From Streptomyces sp. NBC_00286 (GTDB lineage: Bacteria; Actinomycetota; Actinomycetes; Streptomycetales; Streptomycetaceae): DNA of 64,000 nt. The position numbers were made by a program, and so were the translations under genes. Positions 37,261-44,759 of the stretch are shown piece after piece. Numbering within the stretch: the stretch's first letter is position 1; every line of letters begins with the position of its first letter. The notes below the pieces were generated by a model. It saw only the letters and a list, made by a program, of their open reading frames with translations. It was not told the origin of the DNA and did not search any database. The stretch lies in contig NZ_CP108054.1 of assembly GCF_036173125.1 (NCBI RefSeq), forward strand, positions 3,472,001-3,536,000, written 5' to 3'.

Positions 37261-37304
37261 AGGGCGGCGGGGGCGACAACACCCAGCCCCACCCGGATGC
37301 GGAC

Positions 37305-37345
37305 AAAAAACGGGCCGGTCCGTGGGGGGGAGACGGACCGGCCCG
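37305..37345 (-). terminator. Intrinsic terminator of an unassigned minus-strand transcript
   Basis: CGGGCCGGTCCGT (37311-37323) and ACGGACCGGCCCG (37333-37345) form a perfect 13-bp stem. On the minus strand it is followed at once by six U residues (A6 at 37305-37310), a textbook Rho-independent terminator, rare in this GC-rich genome. No annotated gene ends here. The transcript must start between about 37350 and 37620; a short frame with ATG at 37421 (MVSESSYLMQMH) enters the hairpin. It may be a small RNA, a leader/attenuator, or a small protein gene. Confidence 0.65.
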
Positions 37346-37630
37346 AGGGGGGGGTTCCACCATAACCCTTCGTAAGTGCTGCTGCGTGCATCTGCATGAG
37401 ATAACTACTCTCCGAAACCATCCGACAACGCCGGGGTGAGTGCGGAGACGTTCATTCAGGGCCTGATCATGGCCGAATCACAACGGAATCCAAGGAGAAC
37501 GAGTGGGATGAGGAGGAATTCAGGGGTTTCTGACCGCTTGCGGGGTCTTCGGTGCCATGTTCTCCGGAGTCCTCCACAAGGGTGAACCGCCCACGAACCC
37601 CACTTGACGCCAGTCGCTAACTTCGCAGCC

Positions 37631-37966
37631 ATGCCCACCTTCACCACCCCGGACACCCCGACCCCCATCCCCCTGGAACTCGCCGAGTCCCGCCGCGCCC
37701 GACGCCGCGGCCTCCTCGGCCGCGATGGAATCGACGGTGCGCTCCTGCTGACGCCCGCGAGCGCGGTGCACACGCTGGGAATGCGGTTCGCGATCGATGT
37801 CGCTTACCTGGACCGGGAGTTACGGGTCCTGGCGGTGCGGACGATGCGTCCGGGACGTATCGGACGGCCCAGGTTCCGGGCCCGGCATGTGCTGGAGGCG
37901 GAAGCCGGCGCGATGGAGGGGTGGGGCCTGCGGCTCGGGGTGCGGGTCACCGTGCGGGACTTCTGA
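37631..37966 (+). CDS. DUF192 protein
   Basis: A 111-residue DUF192 protein, with RRARRRGLLGRDGIDGALLL and HTLGMRFAIDVAYLD, the family core. Unlike many bacterial members it shows no signal peptide. Function unknown. The ATG at 37631 is preferred to one nine codons upstream. The spacer before it (37346-37630) holds the promoter and the unassigned transcript. Confidence 0.85.
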   Translation: MPTFTTPDTPTPIPLELAESRRARRRGLLGRDGIDGALLLTPASAVHTLGMRFAIDVAYLDRELRVLAVRTMRPGRIGRPRFRARHVLEAEAGAMEGWGLRLGVRVTVRDF

Positions 37967-38045
37967 GCGAGCCTTCCAGGTCCCGCTCACGCGCAGCGCG
38001 CACAAAGAGGACAGACTGACCTCATTCGGGACTAGCGTCACCACC

Positions 38046-39197
38046 ATGACACCGAGGATCACCTGGGACGAGGCAAGCGCCCGCCGCTATGAGCGACAAC
38101 TGCTGCGTACGCCCGCACCACCCGGCACACCACCCGCCGAGGTCGTAGCCACCCTGCTCGCCACCCACGCCCAGGTCCTCTCCGCAGCCGAACTCTCCGT
38201 GGGCCTACGACTCGACGGCGCCACCCGGCAGGACGTACGCGCGGCCCTGTGGGACGACCGCAGCGTGGTGAAGACGTACGGCCCGCGCGGCACGATCCAC
38301 CTCCTCGCATCCGCAGAACTCCCCTTCTGGAGCGCCGCGTTGACCGCGATCCCCGAGGGCCCGAGCCCATTCCCGCAGGATGTGCGGATGACGCCCGCGC
38401 AGGAGGACGAGGTGGTCACCGCGATCGGTGACGCCCTCGCCGGGAAGCAGCTGACCATCGACGAACTGACGGAGGAGGTCGTCGCGCGCACCGGGCCCTG
38501 GGCCGGTGACCTGGTGATGGAGGCGTTCCAGGGCAAGTGGCCCCGCTGGCGCCAGGTGATGCACCGGGCGGGCCAGTCCGGGGCCCTGTGCTTCGCCCCC
38601 AACCGCGGCCGCAAGGCCACGTACACCCGCCCGCCGCGCTTCGAGCCGCTGCCTGCGCAGGAGGCCCTCGCCACGCTCGTACGCCACTATCTGCACGCGT
38701 ACGGTCCGGCGACCCCTCAGCATTTCGCCAAGTGGGTTGCCGGGCCGAAGAGTTGGGCCGCCGATCTGTTCGCCGCCCTGGCTGCCTCCGGCGGGATCGA
38801 GGAGGTCGACTTCGAGGGGTCGCCCGCCTGGGTCGTGGCGGGCGACACCGGCTTCCCCTCGGAGGGCGTACGCGGGGTACGCCTGCTGCCGTACTTCGAC
38901 GCGTACACCATCGCCGCGCAGCCCCGGGAGCGGATGTTCCCCGGAGCCGCGTACCAGCGGGCCCTGGCGGGCGGCCAGGCGGGGAACTATCCCGTGCTGC
39001 TCGTCGACGGCGTGGTCGCCGGCGTCTGGCACCAGCGGCGGCAGGGGAAGCGGACAACGGTGACGGTGGAGGCCCTGGGGCGGCTGAGCGCGGCGCAGCG
39101 GCGGGAGCTGAGGGAGCAGGTGGACCGGGTGGGTGAAGTCCTCGGGGCCAGTGCGGAGTTGGTGGTGGGGAAGGTGACAGTCGGCCCGCACGCATAG
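38046..39197 (+). CDS. Winged helix DNA-binding domain protein (HTH_42; AlkX/AlkZ-like)
   Basis: A 383-residue protein of the HTH_42 (DUF1006) superfamily, which includes DNA glycosylases that unhook crosslinks (AlkZ, YcaQ/AlkX). Three tandem winged-helix-like modules and a C-terminal beta-rich part are expected from the length; visible landmarks are TYGPRGTIHLLA, GKWPRWRQVMHRAG and LLPYFDAYTIA. In AlkZ-like enzymes a QxQ or QxD pair near the N terminus is catalytic; the corresponding stretch reads ATHAQVLSAAEL, so the first glutamine appears replaced. Activity is therefore uncertain. Confidence 0.8.
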   Translation: MTPRITWDEASARRYERQLLRTPAPPGTPPAEVVATLLATHAQVLSAAELSVGLRLDGATRQDVRAALWDDRSVVKTYGPRGTIHLLASAELPFWSAALTAIPEGPSPFPQDVRMTPAQEDEVVTAIGDALAGKQLTIDELTEEVVARTGPWAGDLVMEAFQGKWPRWRQVMHRAGQSGALCFAPNRGRKATYTRPPRFEPLPAQEALATLVRHYLHAYGPATPQHFAKWVAGPKSWAADLFAALAASGGIEEVDFEGSPAWVVAGDTGFPSEGVRGVRLLPYFDAYTIAAQPRERMFPGAAYQRALAGGQAGNYPVLLVDGVVAGVWHQRRQGKRTTVTVEALGRLSAAQRRELREQVDRVGEVLGASAELVVGKVTVGPHA

Positions 39198-39286
39198 CCG
39201 GCCCGCTTGTCGACCACCTCTCGACCACTTCTCGACCGTCGCGACGGTTTCGGCCGCTTGTCCGGCCGCGTCGTTACGATGACGTC

Positions 39287-39634
39287 ATGGGCCACGGAGT
39301 CGATGAGAAGAGCACCCGCGAACGTCTGGACGCCGTAGGCGCCGTGGACGTCGCCGCCACGCTCCAGGCCCTGGCCACGCCCTCGCGGCTGCGCATACTG
39401 GCCCGCCTCCAGGAAGGCCCGTGCGCGGTCGGCGAACTCGCGGAGGCAGCGGGCCTCGAGCAGTCCGCCTGCTCGCATCAGCTCCGGCTGCTGCGGAACC
39501 TCGGGCTCGTCACGGGTGAGCGGCGGGGGCGGTCGATCGTGTACGCGCTGCACGACCACCATGTTGCCGAACTGCTGGACCAGGCGTTGCATCACGTGGA
39601 GCACCTGCGGCTGGGCCTGCGGGACGAGACCTGA
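39287..39634 (+). CDS. ArsR/SmtB-family metal-sensing repressor (CzrA-like)
   Basis: A 115-residue winged-helix repressor. The recognition region is QSACSHQLRLLRNLGLV. Helix 5 carries D90, H92, H103 and H106, the DxH-x10-HxxH spacing that binds Zn(II)/Co(II) in CzrA and SmtB. No metal exporter gene is next to it: upstream is the HTH_42 gene, downstream a convergent methyltransferase. It must act on a distant target or only on itself. Confidence 0.88.
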   Translation: MGHGVDEKSTRERLDAVGAVDVAATLQALATPSRLRILARLQEGPCAVGELAEAAGLEQSACSHQLRLLRNLGLVTGERRGRSIVYALHDHHVAELLDQALHHVEHLRLGLRDET

Positions 39635-39643
39635 GCCCCCGGT

Positions 39644-40429
39644 TCACGGCTTGCGGGCCTCGATGAGCTGGCGGGCGCTGTGGGCCACGAACGGGCCCTC
39701 CGCCTCTATCTGTTCGTGCAGGGTGCGCAGCCGGTCCCGGTACTGGTCGACGGTGAAGCCGGGCACCATCCACACGACCTTGCGCAGAAAGTGCACGACG
39801 GCCCCGATGTCGTAGAACTCCATCCGCAGTCGTTCCGCCCGCAGGTCGACGATCTCCAGCCCGGCGGCTTCGGCGTCGGCGCGTTCGCGGTCGGGGTGGC
39901 GGTCGGCGCTCTGCCCCTGCGGTTGCGGACCGAGGAAGTACTCGACCACTTCGTAGGCGCTCCTCGGGCCCACGTGCTGGGCGAAGTACGTACCGCCCGG
40001 CCTGAGGACACGCGCGATCTCCGCCCACTGCGGGGCGACCGGGTGCCGGCTCGTGACCACGTCGAACGTCTCGTCCGCGAACGGCAGCGGGGCGTCCTCC
40101 GGCGACGCGACGACGACCGCGCCGCGCGGGCGGAGCAGGGCGGTGGCCTTGGCGACGTTCGGCGGCCAGCCCTCGGTGGCGACGGTGAGGGGCGGGAGCC
40201 GGTCCGCCGAGTTGAGGACTTCGCCGCCACCGGTCTGAATGTCGAGCGCGGCTTCGGCCTTCGCCAGCCGCTCCCCCATGGCCCGCGCGTAACCCCACGA
40301 CGGACGCGCCTCGGTGGCCCGCCCCTCGAACCAGGAGAAGTCCCAGCCCTCGGTGGGGGCGGCTTCGGCTTCGGCGACGAGGTCTTCGAAGGTGGTGGGT
40401 GACGGGGTTGAGTGGGCTGACTGGCTCAT
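39644..40429 (-). CDS. Class I SAM-dependent methyltransferase
   Basis: A 261-residue Methyltransf_11-type enzyme. Motif I is the degenerate ALDIQTGGGEV; later motifs are SPEDAPLPFADETFDVVTSR and IARVLRPGGTYFAQHVG. Substrate unknown. The stop is nine bases from that of the convergent ArsR gene. Confidence 0.85.
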   Translation of the reverse strand: MSQSAHSTPSPTTFEDLVAEAEAAPTEGWDFSWFEGRATEARPSWGYARAMGERLAKAEAALDIQTGGGEVLNSADRLPPLTVATEGWPPNVAKATALLRPRGAVVVASPEDAPLPFADETFDVVTSRHPVAPQWAEIARVLRPGGTYFAQHVGPRSAYEVVEYFLGPQPQGQSADRHPDRERADAEAAGLEIVDLRAERLRMEFYDIGAVVHFLRKVVWMVPGFTVDQYRDRLRTLHEQIEAEGPFVAHSARQLIEARKP

Positions 40430-40543
40430 GAGGCTGATCGTGGCAGCGGGTCGTCTCGGCCGACGACTGGATTTTTCCGGCCACGACGACGGAACTCCCG
40501 CGTCACGGCTCGTAGCTGCCCCATGGGCCCACGGGTAATTGCC

Positions 40544-41416
40544 CTACAGAACGAGTGGCCGTACTTCCTCCGCCGCGAAGCGGACGAAGCCCTCGGGGTC
40601 CGGTTCGTCGCCAGTGGGCTCGAGGATGACAGTGTCGGCACCGGCGTCGACCAGGCGCTGTACGGCCTTGGCGACCGTACCGGCGTCGCCCGCGACTCCC
40701 AGGTCGGGGACCTTGTCCAGGCCGGCGACGGACTGTTCGGCCTTGAGGCGGGCGACGGCGTCCGGCCCGGTGGCGGTGAGGAGATAGACGACGACGCGGT
40801 GCGGGTCGGTACGACCGGCCGCCGCGCGGCCCTCGTCGATGAGCCCGCGCGCCTTGCGTACCGCCTCGGGCGGGTTGGCCTCGCTGAGCAGCGTGCCGTC
40901 GGCGGCCTCGCCGGCCAGGCGCAGGGAGCGGGGGCCGGTGACCCCGGCGAGGACTTCGGGGGCGGTGGGCGGCGGCCAGTCAAGCGCGACGTCATCCAGC
41001 TTCACGTACCGCCCGTCGGTGGTGACGCGCTCGCCGCGCAGCAGGGCCCGTAGCGCATCGAGATACTCACGCAGCAACGTGACCGGCGACTCGGCCCGCG
41101 CCCCCACCTGCCCCATCCAGTCCTGCACCCCGTGCCCGACGGCCAGCGTGAAGCGACCGGGAAACAGCCGGTCGAGGGTGGCTGTCTCCATGGCCGTGAC
41201 GGCAACGTTCCGCAGAGGCACAGGCAACAGCCCGATCCCGACCCGAAGCCGCTCGCTCCAGGCAAGCGCGGCGGAAGCGGTGGCGATCCCACTCTCCAGA
41301 AAACAGTCCTCCCACAACCACAGCTCCTCGAGCCCCGCAGCATCGGCGACACGAACCACGTCTCGCAGCTTTTCGGGCGGCAACTGGGGGCGGAACACGG
41401 CACCGAGAGCAGTCAT
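40544..41416 (-). CDS. LLM-class F420-dependent oxidoreductase
   Basis: A 290-residue luciferase-like monooxygenase fold protein. It has EELWLWEDCFLESG at the N terminus, VGIGLLPVPLRNV, and FTLAVGHGVQDWMGQVG. In actinobacteria this subfamily generally uses coenzyme F420 rather than FMN. The substrate is unknown. Confidence 0.85.
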   Translation of the reverse strand: MTALGAVFRPQLPPEKLRDVVRVADAAGLEELWLWEDCFLESGIATASAALAWSERLRVGIGLLPVPLRNVAVTAMETATLDRLFPGRFTLAVGHGVQDWMGQVGARAESPVTLLREYLDALRALLRGERVTTDGRYVKLDDVALDWPPPTAPEVLAGVTGPRSLRLAGEAADGTLLSEANPPEAVRKARGLIDEGRAAAGRTDPHRVVVYLLTATGPDAVARLKAEQSVAGLDKVPDLGVAGDAGTVAKAVQRLVDAGADTVILEPTGDEPDPEGFVRFAAEEVRPLVL

Positions 41417-41648
41417 GACCTCTTCCTAACCCGAGATCGCGACAGGAACAACTGCTTTTGCGCCGCGCGCCGGCGTGCTGGTGTGGCGCAATCGCGGCGT
41501 AGCCGCCCGCATGTTCAACTCACTTGCTCCCCAAGGGAGATGACGATTACACCGATGGGAATGGGCGGCATGTGGCGGCGACGGACGCCGACTCCGGGAC
41601 CGCACAGGCCCTGTCGGTGAATCGCGCATCGCCACAACGCTTTGCGGG
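41417..41648. other. Spacer at the left edge of the accessory region
   Basis: No certain gene. Two very short overlapping frames are visible (41511-41543, then 41540-41620 with AGGGAG before ATG, 26 residues starting MTITPMGMGGMW). They may be chance or a leader. No tRNA or attachment site is recognised. Confidence 0.25.
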
Positions 41649-41921
41649 TCACTCGTCGTCGGGGGCCTCCGGTTGCGGAGCTACGTACGTTCCCCGCTGC
41701 GGAACGGTGAAGACCAGCCCCTCCTCGACAAGCACCGCGATCGCGCGCCGGACGGTCGTACGCGCGAGCCCGTACTGCTGCACGAGCTGGGTCTCACTGG
41801 AGATGGCCCGGTTGGGCTGCCAGTCGCCCCGCGCGATACGGGCACGCAAGATGCCCGCAAGTTGCTGGTAGGGCGTAACCGGTCCCTCGTGATCGATTTC
41901 AGCGTCCGGCTGGAAGTTCAT
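41649..41921 (-). CDS. Small GntR-family regulator (winged helix only)
   Basis: A 90-residue protein consisting of just the GntR DNA-binding domain (PYQQLAGILRARIARGDWQP, then GLARTTVRRAIAVLVEEGLV) and a short acidic tail; the usual effector domain is missing. Such mini-GntR proteins are common in Streptomyces integrative elements and accessory regions. I prefer the ATG at 41921 (MNFQPDAEI) over one six codons upstream by similarity to other family members. Confidence 0.82.
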   Translation of the reverse strand: MNFQPDAEIDHEGPVTPYQQLAGILRARIARGDWQPNRAISSETQLVQQYGLARTTVRRAIAVLVEEGLVFTVPQRGTYVAPQPEAPDDE

Positions 41922-41960
41922 GATCAGGAAGCTACTCATACAGATAAGGTCTCTGTCATT

Positions 41961-41987
41961 GAGATACGTCTCTATACGTAGCGATAC
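41961..41987. promoter_or_regulatory. Phased ATAC motifs upstream of the mini-GntR gene
   Basis: ATAC occurs at 41964, 41974 and 41984, exactly ten bases apart (ATACGT twice, then ATAC), and GAGA-TACG-TCTC forms a dyad at 41961-41972. The spacing puts the motifs on one face of the helix, suitable for GntR binding in the divergent spacer. Assignment is inference. Confidence 0.4.
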
Positions 41988-42082
41988 AAGTCGAGCTAAG
42001 TTGCTCCTCCAGAACCTGAAGACCCCGGCGACGGATTCCGGCCGTCCCGGGGCGTGGCCGAACGCTTCGAAGGAGCGCCGAC

Positions 42083-42379
42083 GTGCTGGACCTTACTCTC
42101 CGACTCCTGGCCTGGATGCTGAGCATCTGCACGCCCCGCCCCCGAGGCCGTCACCGCCTCGGCTCGCTGCCACCGTTGCGATACCTCCCTGCCCCGCCGC
42201 CCCGTTTCACCGACCTGCTCGACGGCAGTACGTCCCGTCTCGTACGCCCTTACGTGCTGGACGCTGCCGAACACCGCCGCCAACGCGAACGCCGCCGCGC
42301 CCTCTACCTCGCCACCCTCGGCATCGACGTCGGCCCCACCCACATCCACGGCATCCGCGTACCGGCAGCCACCCGATGA
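42083..42379 (+). CDS. Small unknown protein of the mini-GntR locus
   Basis: A 98-residue basic, proline/arginine-rich protein with a short hydrophobic N terminus (LDLTLRLLAWMLSIC). No family recognised. AAGGAG lies ahead of the GTG start. It overlaps the next gene by four bases, so the two are coupled. Confidence 0.65.
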   Translation: MLDLTLRLLAWMLSICTPRPRGRHRLGSLPPLRYLPAPPPRFTDLLDGSTSRLVRPYVLDAAEHRRQRERRRALYLATLGIDVGPTHIHGIRVPAATR

Positions 42380-42714
42380 CGCGCCCCGCCATGCGGATGT
42401 GCGCCCGCTGCCACCGCACGACAAGCGAACCGGTACTCGTCCACGAGGTACACGCAGCAACAGGCCCCGGCTTCAACGTCTACGCCTGCCCCGACTGCGC
42501 CGACCACTACCCACCCATGACCGACCCACTGGAACTCCCAGGAACCCCTCGCCGGCGCTCCCGCATCACTCTCCGCGTCTACAAGGTCAACGCTGAGGGC
42601 GCCGTGACCGAGGACCGGGGTGAAGTCGAGGTCCTGGCCGGTGCTCGTACCGGCCCGGTGCCGCGTACGTCGGCATACCCGCCGTGCGGATGCCCGCACT
42701 GTCGGACGCAGTAG
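42376..42714 (+). CDS. Small zinc-ribbon-like protein
   Basis: A 112-residue protein with CARC and CPDC cysteine pairs 29 residues apart and a third cysteine cluster near the C terminus (PPCGCPHC), suggesting one or two zinc sites. No family is recognised. ATG overlaps the preceding stop (ATGA). Confidence 0.65.
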   Translation: MTRPAMRMCARCHRTTSEPVLVHEVHAATGPGFNVYACPDCADHYPPMTDPLELPGTPRRRSRITLRVYKVNAEGAVTEDRGEVEVLAGARTGPVPRTSAYPPCGCPHCRTQ

Positions 42715-42732
42715 CTGTCGGGCGGCCTCCCA

Positions 42733-42767
42733 CCATGCCCGGGCGTCGGCCAGGCGCCCGGGCATGG
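42733..42767 (+). terminator. Terminator hairpin before the HigBA-like pair
   Basis: CCATGCCCGGGCG (42733-42745) and CGCCCGGGCATGG (42755-42767) pair perfectly over 13 bases with a nine-base loop, separating the mini-GntR operon from the toxin-antitoxin genes. Confidence 0.75.
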
Positions 42768-42815
42768 CTGACCGCCAGCACGAAGACTCGTAAGCCCAAT
42801 ACGAACGGAGCGAAA

Positions 42816-43187
42816 GTGCCGGAACCGCCCGACCTCTACACAATCGAAATTGAGCCTGAGGTGCGGGCGTGGCTGGAGGCGCTCACGCCTCCGGACTACA
42901 GGGCCGCCGAACGATTCGCCGATCGACTCGCGACCGACGGTCCGGCTCTGCCGTTTCCCTTGGCGAGCCACCTCGGCGACGGGCTGCGCGAGTTGCGCAT
43001 CGGTGCATTCCGCGTGACGTACTGGCTGGCTCCCGGCCGGAGGGCAGTGCTGCTCACGGTTTTCCGGAAGACGAGGATGCGGGAGGCTGACGAAGTCCTG
43101 AGAGCGCAAAGAGCACGAAAGCGCTGCGAGGCCGAGCACCCTCCGGCGGGCGAACACGGCGTCTACAGTAGGGGCGAGGAGGCCTGA
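42816..43187 (+). CDS. HigB/RelE-type toxin (phage Gp49-like)
   Basis: A 123-residue RelE/HigB-fold toxin. YTIEIEPEVRAWLEAL, then LRELRIGAFRVTYWLAPGRR and AVLLTVFRKTRM match the Gp49-like toxin core, an mRNA interferase acting on the ribosome. The GTG start follows ACGGAG. It overlaps the XRE antitoxin gene by one base. The C-terminal tail of about 35 residues is longer than usual. Confidence 0.85.
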   Translation: MPEPPDLYTIEIEPEVRAWLEALTPPDYRAAERFADRLATDGPALPFPLASHLGDGLRELRIGAFRVTYWLAPGRRAVLLTVFRKTRMREADEVLRAQRARKRCEAEHPPAGEHGVYSRGEEA

Positions 43188-43495
43188 TGAGCAGCGGATA
43201 CCACACCACGTGGAAGGTCCCGTCCGAGCACCGCGAAGACCCCGCATACCGCGCCGCGGGGCGGCGGATGGACTTCGCCCAGGCGGTCTACGACCGGCGC
43301 TCGGCCCTGGGCTGGAGCACTGCTGAACTGGCGCGCCGGGCCGGGATGTCCGAAGAGAACATCGAGTCCATCGAAGAGAGCGGGGTCGATCCGACTCTCG
43401 AGCTCCTCGAGCAACTGGCAACCGCACTTGAGTCAGGTGCACGAATCGACCCACGCACCAGCCCCGAGTTCCGTTTCGAGGGACACGCTGCCTGA
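43187..43495 (+). CDS. HigA-like XRE antitoxin
   Basis: A 102-residue protein with a Cro/C1 helix-turn-helix (GWSTAELARRAGMSEENIES). It follows the toxin directly, the HigBA order with the toxin first, and should neutralise it and repress the operon. Confidence 0.85.
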   Translation: MSSGYHTTWKVPSEHREDPAYRAAGRRMDFAQAVYDRRSALGWSTAELARRAGMSEENIESIEESGVDPTLELLEQLATALESGARIDPRTSPEFRFEGHAA

Positions 43496-43525
43496 GCAGC
43501 GCCCCCCCAAGAGCGCGCACTGAGA

Positions 43526-43570
43526 TGCCCGCACCCGGAACCCGCGCGGCGGGGGTTCCGGGTGCGGGCA
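43526..43570 (+). terminator. Terminator hairpin after the HigBA-like pair
   Basis: A perfect 17-bp stem (43526-43542 with 43554-43570, first arm TGCCCGCACCCGGAACC) with an 11-base loop, 30 bases after the antitoxin stop. Confidence 0.8.
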
Positions 43571-43604
43571 CGCGCTGTTGTACGCGGACGAGGCCGTGCC
43601 CTAA

Positions 43605-43761
43605 CTGGACCGCCCAGCTGGACTCCGCACACGAGCCGGAATTCACCGGCGCCGAGACGCAGCTCACCAAGTACCGTGCCCACCTGGACTGGATGGTCAA
43701 CGCAGCGCTGCCGCCCATGGCTTCGCGCGACCTCATCCGCAATGTCGCCCGCGAACTCTGA
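43605..43761 (+). pseudogene. C-terminal fragment of a DUF5753 (Scr1/WhiJ-like) regulator
   Basis: About 50 residues (including LTKYRAHLDWMVNAALPP and SRDLIRNVAREL) match the C-terminal end of the XRE-DUF5753 regulators abundant in Streptomyces. The helix-turn-helix and most of DUF5753 are absent; the frame begins in a terminator hairpin. It sits directly before a DUF397-like gene, the usual partner, so this was once a WhiJ/BldB-type pair. Confidence 0.55.
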
Positions 43762-43785
43762 ACTCTGAACTTCAAGGAAGACACC

Positions 43786-43977
43786 GTGACCGGCATCAAC
43801 TGGGAAGACCCGTACTGCGGCGAAGGCAACAACTGCTTCCGCATAGGCACCGACGACCAGGACAACGCCTACATCGCCCTCGCCGGACAAGAGAACCACT
43901 ACCTCACGGACACCCGCGCAGCGCTCCGCACCCTCATCCGCGACATCAAGGCCGGGAAGGCCGACCATCTGCTCTGA
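43786..43977 (+). CDS. Small DUF397-like protein
   Basis: A 63-residue protein. The pattern WEDPYCGEGNNCFRIG, a central acidic strand, then ALRTLIRDIKAGKADHLL resembles the DUF397 proteins that partner DUF5753 regulators. AAGGAAG precedes the GTG. Its regulator partner is reduced to a fragment. Confidence 0.6.
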   Translation: MTGINWEDPYCGEGNNCFRIGTDDQDNAYIALAGQENHYLTDTRAALRTLIRDIKAGKADHLL

Positions 43978-44105
43978 TCCCAGTCCGTCTTGTGGTGCTC
44001 TATCTCATCTGCCCCATCGGCTAACAGGCCCCGCCCTGGTGTCACCATGCGGTCACGGATAGCGTTGGTTTGCTTGAGTTACCCCCCACCTCAACGGAGT
44101 TGACT

Positions 44106-44759
44106 GTGAACCGCCCTGCCCGGCTCGTGACGGCCGCGCTTACCGCATCCGCGGCCCTGCTGCTGACCGCCTGTAGCTCGGGAGGGGGTGATGACTCAGC
44201 CTCCAACAAGATCGAGGGCGCGGATCAAGGAGGTGGAAAGGCTTCCACTGAGGCCAGTGCGTCCGCTTTGCCAGGTGGTGCCGGGCAGCCGGAGATCAAG
44301 CTGCCGGACTCGTTCCAGATGAACTTCGAGGGCTGGACGAACAGCGACCCGAAGTTGCAGGCCATCATGGACGACGGCAAGGAAGCGCTGCGGGCAAACC
44401 ACGCGGCGATCATCGAAGCCGACCCCGATGCCGACTACGTGGCCTTCTACAACTCGGGCGCCGCCCTGGAGTCCTCCCAGAAGTGGATCAAGGGCTATGT
44501 GGACGCTGACGACAGCCTGATCGGCAAAGCAAGGGTCTTCGACTCCCAGGTTCGCCTGAACAGCCAGGGGTTGGGTGTGCTCTTCTACTGCGTGGATGAA
44601 GGCGAGGCGTCCACCAAGAACCGTAAGACGAACAAGGTCGTGGGTACGCCCGCCGACGTGAGTCCGTACCTTCAGTACCGCACGACGCTGGAGAAAACCT
44701 CCGAGGGCGTGTGGAAGACCCGTTCAGTGGAGACCGAGCGGGGAGCGTGTGGCCAGTGA
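44106..44759 (+). CDS. Lipoprotein, first gene of the WXG100-associated operon
   Basis: A 217-residue lipoprotein with a signal peptide and lipobox LLTAC (lipidated C23), followed by a serine/glycine-rich linker to about residue 65 and a globular domain (PDSFQMNFEGWTN onward, with YVAFYNSGAALE). No known family. GTG start after ACGGAG. It overlaps the next gene by four bases (GTGA). Location suggests a surface-anchored part of the system encoded downstream. Confidence 0.8.
   Translation: MNRPARLVTAALTASAALLLTACSSGGGDDSASNKIEGADQGGGKASTEASASALPGGAGQPEIKLPDSFQMNFEGWTNSDPKLQAIMDDGKEALRANHAAIIEADPDADYVAFYNSGAALESSQKWIKGYVDADDSLIGKARVFDSQVRLNSQGLGVLFYCVDEGEASTKNRKTNKVVGTPADVSPYLQYRTTLEKTSEGVWKTRSVETERGACGQ

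Noticed and set aside
36257..37421. Several long open frames in the repeat block upstream of uppS
   Set aside because: They read only through GC-rich repeats, with arginine/proline/glycine-rich products and no ribosome sites.
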